A stretch of DNA of 7,430 bases from JADLEX01 sp964586775 (GTDB taxonomy: Bacteria; Lernaellota; Lernaellaia; JACKCT01): contig CAZPJD010000006.1 in NCBI GenBank assembly GCA_964586775.1, positions 1 to 7,430 on the forward strand, written 5' to 3'. This document shows, piece after piece, positions 1 through 4,353 of this stretch. Numbering within the stretch: the first letter of the stretch is position 1; each line of letters opens with the position of its first letter. Both the position numbers and the translations under genes were made by a program. Below the pieces are notes generated by a model. That model searched no databases. It saw nothing but the letters and a program-made list of their open reading frames with translations, and had not been told where the DNA came from.

Positions 1-264
1 CCACGGCGCCACCGCGACGAAATGGTGCATCGACTGGTGGCAGGCCGACAGACGGCGAGGGTTGATCCGACGCGCCATCGGCTCCACGCTCTTGCGTTCC
101 CCTTGGATCAGAAGGCCCGTCAGGTAAGACCGCAATGGGCCCTCGCGATCCCGATGACCCGTTGCCGCGGCCAGTTCCGACAGATACGCGTCCAGACGAC
201 CCTTCACCGTGTCCGTGGAGGTGGTCGTGACGGGAACGCTGCCATGACGATCATCTGTCTTCAA
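1..264 (-). CDS. IS701-like transposase, N-terminal part (cut by window edge)
   Basis: The minus strand reads an open frame of 88 codons that runs off the left edge. It contains the segments RLDAYLSELA, YLTGLL, GERKSVEPMA and HQSMHHFV, ending in VAPW. This succession is what I know from the N-terminus of IS701-type DDE transposases (helical region, then GERKSVEPMA, then the H-Q-S-x-H-H-F-V block). The catalytic DDE residues would lie beyond the window. The start is uncertain: an in-frame TTG at 262-264 is the earliest after an in-frame stop, and a GTG at 205-207 lies further in. Neither has a good ribosome binding site, and the ATG at 242-244 region is out of frame. The family call rests on remembered motifs, not a search. 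Whether the element is intact cannot be told from here. Confidence 0.75.
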   Translation of the reverse strand, partial: MKTDDRHGSVPVTTTSTDTVKGRLDAYLSELAAATGHRDREGPLRSYLTGLLIQGERKSVEPMARRINPRRLSACHQSMHHFVAVAPW

Positions 265-343
265 GTTTATGACACAGTAGTGTTAAACGGTTATACAGTT
301 ACATCGCGATAAGCGCGCGAACCGCCGTCCTCGGCGAGCGAAT

Positions 344-360
344 TTGATACCGGATATCAA
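344..360. repeat. Inverted repeat TTGATA-N5-TATCAA, possible operator
   Basis: The arms TTGATA (344-349) and TATCAA (355-360) are perfectly complementary across a 5-base spacer (CCGGA). It ends 11 bases before a TTGACT hexamer, so it could be a regulator site for the downstream lipoprotein gene. Six-base arms arise fairly often by chance, so this is a weak call. Confidence 0.25.
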
Positions 361-371
361 CATCTTTTTTC

Positions 372-411
372 TTGACTCGCATGGGGTGTGGATCGAAGAT
401 GGCGCGGGAGG
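372..411 (+). promoter_or_regulatory. Possible promoter and Shine-Dalgarno of the flavocytochrome gene
   Basis: TTGACT (372-377) matches a sigma70-type -35 box at 5 of 6 positions. At a 17-base spacing the -10 is only GAAGAT (395-400), 3 of 6, so the promoter is tentative. GGGAGG at 406-411 is a good Shine-Dalgarno, 10 bases before the ATG at 422. It supports that start over the longer upstream reading of the same frame. Confidence 0.4.
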
Positions 412-421
412 CCGTTCAGAC

Positions 422-2458
422 ATGTTGCGGGGATTTCGGTTCGTATTCTTCGCCGCCGCGCTCGCGGCGGTACTCCTGTTTGGTGTCGGGTGCGACTCGG
501 GTGAGACCAAGACCGTATACGTCGATCGGGATGGCGGCGACGACGACACCGATGACGACCTCGCGGACGATGATGCGAACGGCGACGACGGGGATGACGA
601 CTCGGGCGGCGACGCGCACCGCCCTTTGCCCGACGGATTCTCGGGAGCGACCCCCGGCCTCACGATCGTCCAGCTGACGAAGGAACACGACGGCTGGGGA
701 AAGGCCGATTGCACCGACTGCCACGGCGATCCGCATGAGGCGGGGTTCCGCTCGCCCATTTGCGCCGCCTGCCACGGACGCAACGGCGCTGCGGGCCGCT
801 GGATGGACCACGACACCGATGGCTGCGCCGACTGCCACGACGCCTGGCACCCGAGCTCGGGATTCCGAAGCCCCGATGACTGCGTGATCTGCCACAAGTT
901 TCTGACGTTTCCCGAGTGCATGAAGACCGAAGAGGTGGACGCGGTGGTGATCGGCGCGGGCGGCGGCGGGCTCGCCGCGGCGGCCACCCTCGCCCGTTCG
1001 GGTGTGCAAACCGTGCTGGTCGAAAAACACTTTCAGGTCGGCGGGTACATGGGGCGCTTCGAGCGGCGCGGCTTCCGCTTCGAGCAGTCGTTGCACGGCT
1101 TCGACGGACTCGACGAGGAACGCCAGGGCATGAACGTGGAGCTGCTGCGTCGCCTGGGTGTGTGGACGCGCGTCACGCCGGTGCGCGACGAATCGATCAT
1201 TCGTCTCGACTATCCCGATTTCAAGTACGACGTGCCCGCGAGCGTCGAGACCTACCGCGCCGATCTGAAAGCCATGTACCCCGACGAGGCCGAGAGCATC
1301 GACCGCCTCTTCCTCGAAATGTACGAACTCGACATCGTCTTCAAGGCGATGATCCGCATGGAGTACGAGGGCGAGACGCCCGAGCTGGTCGCCATTCTGG
1401 CCGCGCACGCGGATGCCGTTGCGCGAATGGCCGGCTACATGTCAATGACGCTCGAAGAGTTCCTCGACGGCTTCATCCACGACGCCCGGCTTCGCACGGT
1501 GTGGACCTCGCTCGCCATGCTCGCCGGCGCGCCGCCGGACGAAGTGGCCGCGATGTTCTTCAACGTCATGTGGATGGGCTACCACATCGGCGGATGGTGG
1601 AACTTCGAGGGCGGTTCGGGCGCGCTCGCGGACGCGCTCGCCGACGTCTTCGTCGAGAACGGCGGCATTCTTCGTCTCGATACGCTCGCGACCGAGATCG
1701 AGACCGAAGCGAACCGCGTGACGCAGGTGCGTACGAAGGACGACGTGTGTTATCGCCCGCGTGTCGTGATCGCGAACGCGAATGCCCTTCAACTGGTCGA
1801 CGACCTCGCGACCGACGCGCCGTGGCCGGACGACTACGTGGACGGCATCCACGACATGACGGTGGGCCTCTCCGCGGTGCAGGTGTGGTTGGGCGTCGAT
1901 ACCGATCTGTCGCCGCTCTTCGACGGCGTCGCCGAGATTTCGGTCTCGACCACGTGGGATGCCGCAGAGGGATTCTCGTTCGCGACGGACGGCGTGCCGG
2001 AAAAAGTGAACATGGCGATCGTCAACTATTCGATGCTCGACCGCACCGCCGCGCCCGTGGGCAAGAACGTCGTCACCATCACGACGCAGCTCCCGTGGGA
2101 CTGGCGCGACCGCTGGGGGCTCGACACCGGCTACGCCGAATATAAAAAGATTCGGCGCGAGATGGCCGAGATCCTGATCGATCGCGCCGACGAGATCGTG
2201 CCGGGCCTGCGCGACCATATCGAGGTGATGGACGTCGGCACGCCGCACACGATGCAGGGATTCACGCTAAATCCCCGGGGTTCGATCTTTGGATGGCACT
2301 CCACGCCGGATCAAAGCCTGTTCGAGCGGCTGCCGGCCGAAACGCCGCTTGAAAATCTGTTTCTCGCGGGGGCGTGGACGTTCCCGGGCGGCGGCCAATC
2401 GGCCGTCCTGCACTCGGGGTACACCGCCGCGCAGACCGCGTTGGGTCTTGTGCCGTAA
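422..2458 (+). CDS. Lipoprotein flavocytochrome: tetrahaem cytochrome c domain fused to CrtI/CrtISO-like FAD oxidoreductase
   Basis: A 678-residue exported redox protein. Residues 1-24 form a lipoprotein signal (basic start, hydrophobic core, GVGC with Cys24 as lipidation site). The -3 residue is Gly, so the lipobox is not textbook. An Asp-rich tether covers 40-64. Four haem c motifs follow at C97TDCH, C114AACH, C135ADCH and C154VICH, with four spare histidines (89, 105, 130, 143) that could ligate every haem on the far side. From about 172 a Rossmann fold begins (GAGGGG 178-183, acidic Glu201), and the C-terminal flavin segment is FLAGAWTFPGGG (647-658). The stretch VGTPHTMQGFTLNPRG resembles the end of CrtISO/phytoene-desaturase-like enzymes. 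Haem attachment requires Sec export unfolded, so FAD must bind outside the cytoplasm. The layout parallels flavocytochrome c fumarate reductase but with a different flavin fold. The substrate is unknown; reduction or isomerisation of an unsaturated lipid-like compound is a guess. The ATG at 422 is chosen for its signal peptide and SD. No redox partner lies nearby. Confidence 0.88.
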   Translation: MLRGFRFVFFAAALAAVLLFGVGCDSGETKTVYVDRDGGDDDTDDDLADDDANGDDGDDDSGGDAHRPLPDGFSGATPGLTIVQLTKEHDGWGKADCTDCHGDPHEAGFRSPICAACHGRNGAAGRWMDHDTDGCADCHDAWHPSSGFRSPDDCVICHKFLTFPECMKTEEVDAVVIGAGGGGLAAAATLARSGVQTVLVEKHFQVGGYMGRFERRGFRFEQSLHGFDGLDEERQGMNVELLRRLGVWTRVTPVRDESIIRLDYPDFKYDVPASVETYRADLKAMYPDEAESIDRLFLEMYELDIVFKAMIRMEYEGETPELVAILAAHADAVARMAGYMSMTLEEFLDGFIHDARLRTVWTSLAMLAGAPPDEVAAMFFNVMWMGYHIGGWWNFEGGSGALADALADVFVENGGILRLDTLATEIETEANRVTQVRTKDDVCYRPRVVIANANALQLVDDLATDAPWPDDYVDGIHDMTVGLSAVQVWLGVDTDLSPLFDGVAEISVSTTWDAAEGFSFATDGVPEKVNMAIVNYSMLDRTAAPVGKNVVTITTQLPWDWRDRWGLDTGYAEYKKIRREMAEILIDRADEIVPGLRDHIEVMDVGTPHTMQGFTLNPRGSIFGWHSTPDQSLFERLPAETPLENLFLAGAWTFPGGGQSAVLHSGYTAAQTALGLVP

Positions 2459-2505
2459 GATTTCCTTGCGATCTTCCGCCGCGACACCGATACGAGGTGA
2501 GAGTC

Positions 2506-2526
2506 CCGAATCGGCGCAGGATTCGG
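2506..2526 (+). terminator. Hairpin 48 bases after the flavocytochrome stop
   Basis: CCGAATC (2506-2512) and GATTCGG (2520-2526) pair perfectly around a 7-base loop. Its position shortly after the stop codon suits a 3' end hairpin or terminator, but only TTGA follows rather than a run of T. It could equally be an RNA-stabilising hairpin. Confidence 0.3.
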
Positions 2527-2586
2527 TTGACCGAACGGTCGGGAGTGCACGGATCGGTGGACAGCGTAGTTGGTGAGATCGCCGAT

Positions 2587-2633
2587 GGAAACCGCCGGTT
2601 TCCTCGAAGTTCTTCGATATCGACGTCGAGGAA
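2587..2633. repeat. Overlapping, mutually exclusive inverted repeats
   Basis: GGAAACC (2587-2593) pairs with GGTTTCC (2597-2603) over a 3-base loop. TTCCTCGA (2600-2607) pairs with TCGAGGAA (2626-2633) over 18 bases and shares bases 2600-2603 with the first stem, so both cannot form at once. Within the loop lie TCGAAG/CTTCGA (2604-2617) and the perfect palindrome TCGACGTCGA (2620-2629). An 8-base direct repeat GAAGTTCT occurs at 2606-2613 and 2631-2638. The pairings are seen directly; a regulatory role is inference. Confidence 0.45.
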
Positions 2634-2799
2634 GTTCTGTAGGTTATCACAACATTTTCCGCTTCCTCTGTCACAGACGCGCCGATTCGACCATAATAAT
2701 CGACAATCGACTCCGGTCGGGAATTCGCCGCCGCCCCGCGGCGGGGAAGGCCGGGAGAAGCTTCGAGATTTTGAAATTGGAATGAGAGCCGGGACCGTT

Positions 2800-2804
2800 G
2801 GAGG
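2800..2804 (+). promoter_or_regulatory. Shine-Dalgarno of the HPt gene
   Basis: GGAGG sits 5 bases before the ATG at 2810. It settles the start at 2810 over the in-frame TTG at 2798 and GTG at 2807, which overlap or abut it. Confidence 0.6.
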
Positions 2805-2809
2805 ACGTG

Positions 2810-3175
2810 ATGAGTGACGGGCACATCGGGCCGACGCTCGACTTGATCAATCTCGACGATATGATGGAGCGCTTCGGCGACGATCGCGCCTTCATCGACG
2901 AGCTGCTCGAGAGCTATTTCCAGGAAGCCGCGCCGAACATGGACGCCCTCGCCGAGGCCGTCGCGCAGGGAGACGCCGAGCGCGTCTGCTACGTCGCGCA
3001 CGCTCTGAAGGGCATGAGCGGCAACATGGGGTTCGGTCAGGTCCAGGATGCCTTTTATCGCATGGAGACGATGGGCAAGAAGGGGGCTCTCGACGGCGCG
3101 GATGCGCTGCTCGAGGAGCTTCGCGACCTGTATCGTCGCCTCGCGGCGGATTACGATAAAATCCTCGGCCGCTGA
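2810..3175 (+). CDS. Stand-alone HPt (histidine phosphotransfer) domain protein
   Basis: A 121-residue soluble protein that is almost entirely one HPt domain, the size expected for a free-standing phosphotransfer protein. The key motif is A63-H64-A-L-K67-G68 followed by G71 and G74, matching the H-x-L-K-G signature. His64 is the predicted phospho-acceptor that takes phosphate from a response-regulator receiver or hybrid kinase and passes it to another receiver. An N-terminal helix (about residues 14-38, acidic and hydrophobic) and the C-terminal helix (LLEELRDLYRRLAADYDKIL) fit the four-helix bundle. There is no signal peptide, so it acts in the cytoplasm. No kinase or receiver gene lies in the window, so its partners are encoded elsewhere. 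It is followed 21 bases later by a glycosyltransferase gene, probably in the same transcript. Confidence 0.9.
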   Translation: MSDGHIGPTLDLINLDDMMERFGDDRAFIDELLESYFQEAAPNMDALAEAVAQGDAERVCYVAHALKGMSGNMGFGQVQDAFYRMETMGKKGALDGADALLEELRDLYRRLAADYDKILGR

Positions 3176-3196
3176 CGCCCCGCACCGGACGACGCC

Positions 3197-4216
3197 ATGA
3201 CCCAGCCCGCGCCTCGCGTGCGCGTCGTCATCCCTTATCACAACGCGGCCGCGACGATCGGAGCGACGCTCGCCACGATCCGCGAACACGCGCCGCCCGG
3301 GACCGAGATCGTCGCTGTCGACGACGGTTCGACGGACGACTCCGCGTCGATCGTCGCGCGTTGCGAGGGCGTCGTTTCCGTCGCCAATGAGCGTCAAAGC
3401 GGAGCCGCCGTCTCACGCAATCGGGGTGCGGCCGACACCCAGGCGGCGGTTCTGATGTTTCTCGACGCCGATGTCGAGGTGCTGCCCGACACCATCGAAC
3501 GGGCGCTCGCCACGTTGGAAAATCCCGACGGCCCCGACGCGTGCTTCGGCGCGTACACGCCGCTGCCGGGCGACCCCAACTTCGCGAGCGTCTATAAGAA
3601 CCTCGTTCACCATCACACGCACGTCACTTCGCGGCGGCGCGCGCACAGCTTCTGGTGCGGGTGCGGCGCGATCCGCACGGCGGTCTTTCGCGAATCGGGC
3701 GGATTCGACGAAAGCTACCGGGCGAGTTCGGTGGAGGACATCGAACTCGGATACCGGCTGACGGCGGCGGGACGGCGCATCGAACTCGATCCCGACATGC
3801 AGGTCCGGCACCTAAAGGCGTACACCTTCGCCAGCCTTGTGCGTTCCGACTTCTGGGATCGCGCCGTGCCCTGGACGCTGCTCATGGCGCGGCGCAACGT
3901 GTTTTATTCCGACCTCAACCTGCGCGCGGCGAACATCGCGGCGGCGATCCTGCTCGTGCTGGTGCTGCCGCTGTCGATGGCCGCTTTGTGGGCGGTGCTG
4001 CCGCAAAACGCCTGGTTCGCGCCGGTCGTCGCGATTCTGGCGTATCTGGCGCTCAATGCGTCGCTCTGGCGTTGCGCGCTGCGCCACCTAGGGTTCGCCC
4101 GGCTCGTCGCGTTCATCCTCATGCACTCGATCGCATACGTCTATTCGGTGGTCGGCTTCGGCCTCGGCGTGCTGCTCTATCTGTACGAACGCCTCCGAGG
4201 TCGTCCCGTCCGCTGA
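3197..4216 (+). CDS. Family 2 glycosyltransferase with C-terminal membrane helices
   Basis: A 339-residue GT-A fold transferase that moves a sugar from a nucleotide donor to a lipid, glycan or protein acceptor at the inner face of the membrane. It opens with VVIPYHNAAATIGATL. It shows the donor-binding D42-D43-G-S-T-D motif, the metal-binding D90-A-D92 and a catalytic-type E180-D181 in SVEDIELGYRL. After the catalytic part, hydrophobic segments at about 244-270, 272-292 and 303-330 suggest three membrane helices, with a basic tail (YERLRGRPVR) that would sit in the cytoplasm. The exact sugar and acceptor cannot be read from sequence; envelope polysaccharide or glycolipid synthesis is typical of the family. 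The ATG lacks a strong SD, which suggests translation is helped by the HPt gene ending 21 bases upstream. No wzx/wzy-type partners are present. Confidence 0.9.
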   Translation: MTQPAPRVRVVIPYHNAAATIGATLATIREHAPPGTEIVAVDDGSTDDSASIVARCEGVVSVANERQSGAAVSRNRGAADTQAAVLMFLDADVEVLPDTIERALATLENPDGPDACFGAYTPLPGDPNFASVYKNLVHHHTHVTSRRRAHSFWCGCGAIRTAVFRESGGFDESYRASSVEDIELGYRLTAAGRRIELDPDMQVRHLKAYTFASLVRSDFWDRAVPWTLLMARRNVFYSDLNLRAANIAAAILLVLVLPLSMAALWAVLPQNAWFAPVVAILAYLALNASLWRCALRHLGFARLVAFILMHSIAYVYSVVGFGLGVLLYLYERLRGRPVR

Positions 4217-4236
4217 ATCTCGGCGTCGGAAAATCC

Positions 4237-4265
4237 TTGCTTTGACAAGTCGAACGCGGCATGAT
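4237..4265 (+). promoter_or_regulatory. Candidate promoter of the protease pair
   Basis: TTGCTT (4237-4242) and CATGAT (4260-4265) are 17 bases apart and match sigma70-type -35 and -10 boxes at 3 and 4 of 6 positions. A better -35 hexamer, TTGACA (4242-4247), is present but no -10 lies at the usual distance from it. The proposed -10 falls inside the left arm of the inverted repeat at 4257-4296, so a bound regulator could block it. Tentative. Confidence 0.3.
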
Positions 4266-4296
4266 CCTGCCGCTTGATGGGCGGGGGATCATGCCG
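4257..4296. repeat. 11-bp perfect inverted repeat, candidate operator or leader hairpin
   Basis: CGGCATGATCC (4257-4267) and GGATCATGCCG (4286-4296) are perfectly complementary across an 18-base spacer. The left arm can alternatively form a smaller hairpin, GCGGCA (4256-4261) with TGCCGC (4268-4273). Arms of 11 bases are unlikely by chance over this distance. The repeat ends 57 bases before the protease start. Confidence 0.55.
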
Positions 4297-4340
4297 ACGC
4301 GTCGGTTTGCACGCCTCATGACGCCCAAATTTCGGCCACG

Positions 4341-4348
4341 AAGGAGAG
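4341..4348 (+). promoter_or_regulatory. Strong Shine-Dalgarno that fixes the GTG start of protease 1
   Basis: AAGGAGAG lies 5 bases before the GTG at 4354 (7 bases from the AGGAG core). It is the best ribosome site in the window and places the start directly before a clean signal peptide. Confidence 0.75.
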
Positions 4349-4353
4349 ACATC

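Larger units (their letters stand above)
265..421. other. Divergent intergenic region between transposase and flavocytochrome gene
   Basis: A gene-free stretch of 157 bases, AT-richer than its surroundings at 251-300. It would carry the promoter-side end of the IS701-like element and the promoter of the plus-strand lipoprotein gene. Visible items are a minus-strand TATAAC (290-295) that could be a -10 box for the transposase without a good -35, an imperfect 15-bp palindrome at 286-300, and the palindrome ATCGCGAT at 303-310. I could not identify the exact IS terminal repeat or a target duplication. Confidence 0.5.
2459..2809. other. 351-base gene-free region rich in inverted repeats
   Basis: No convincing gene is seen on either strand. 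The region holds a chain of dyads: 2506-2526, 2531-2538, 2587-2603, 2604-2617, 2620-2629 and the long-range pair 2600-2607/2626-2633. A GC-rich hairpin lies at 2731-2744. An AT-rich CATAATAAT at 2692-2700 could supply a -10 box for the HPt operon, but no acceptable -35 is seen. None of the hairpins is followed by a U-run, so none is a standard intrinsic terminator. It may be a leader RNA, a terminator that needs Rho, or a set of protein sites. Confidence 0.5.
4217..4353. other. Regulatory gap upstream of the protease pair
   Basis: A gap of 137 bases between the glycosyltransferase stop and the protease GTG start. It carries a possible promoter, an 11-bp inverted repeat and a strong SD, each listed separately. 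The frame is open here from an ATG at 4261, but that reading would place about 31 residues with many arginines and prolines before a clean signal peptide, so it is treated as a leader. I see no intrinsic terminator for the upstream operon. Confidence 0.5.

Noticed and set aside
22..312. Open plus-strand frame of 96 codons at the left edge
   Set aside because: It lies antisense to the IS701-like reading, which has recognisable family motifs; the plus-strand translation is Arg/His-rich and has none.
344..421. Upstream start (344) for the flavocytochrome gene
   Set aside because: It would bury the lipoprotein signal peptide 26 residues inside the protein. The ATG at 422 has an SD and starts directly at the signal.
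916..2145. Long plus-strand open frame (about 409 codons) inside the flavocytochrome gene
   Set aside because: Its translation is extremely Arg-rich and low in hydrophobic residues, typical of an out-of-frame reading of GC-rich coding DNA. The overlapping frame has clear domains.
2731..2746. GC-rich hairpin as an intrinsic terminator
   Set aside because: It pairs well (CCGCC with GGCGG) but no T-run follows on either side, and it sits close upstream of the HPt gene rather than after a gene.
2267..3397. Minus-strand open frame of about 376 codons spanning the intergenic gap
   Set aside because: It runs antisense through the HPt gene and the ends of two other genes, and its translation is Arg/Val-rich without domain motifs. 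The gap itself contains inverted repeats instead.
4261..4353. ATG at 4261 as the start of protease 1
   Set aside because: No SD precedes it, it would put an Arg/Pro-rich stretch in front of the signal peptide, and the GTG at 4354 has the best SD of the window.
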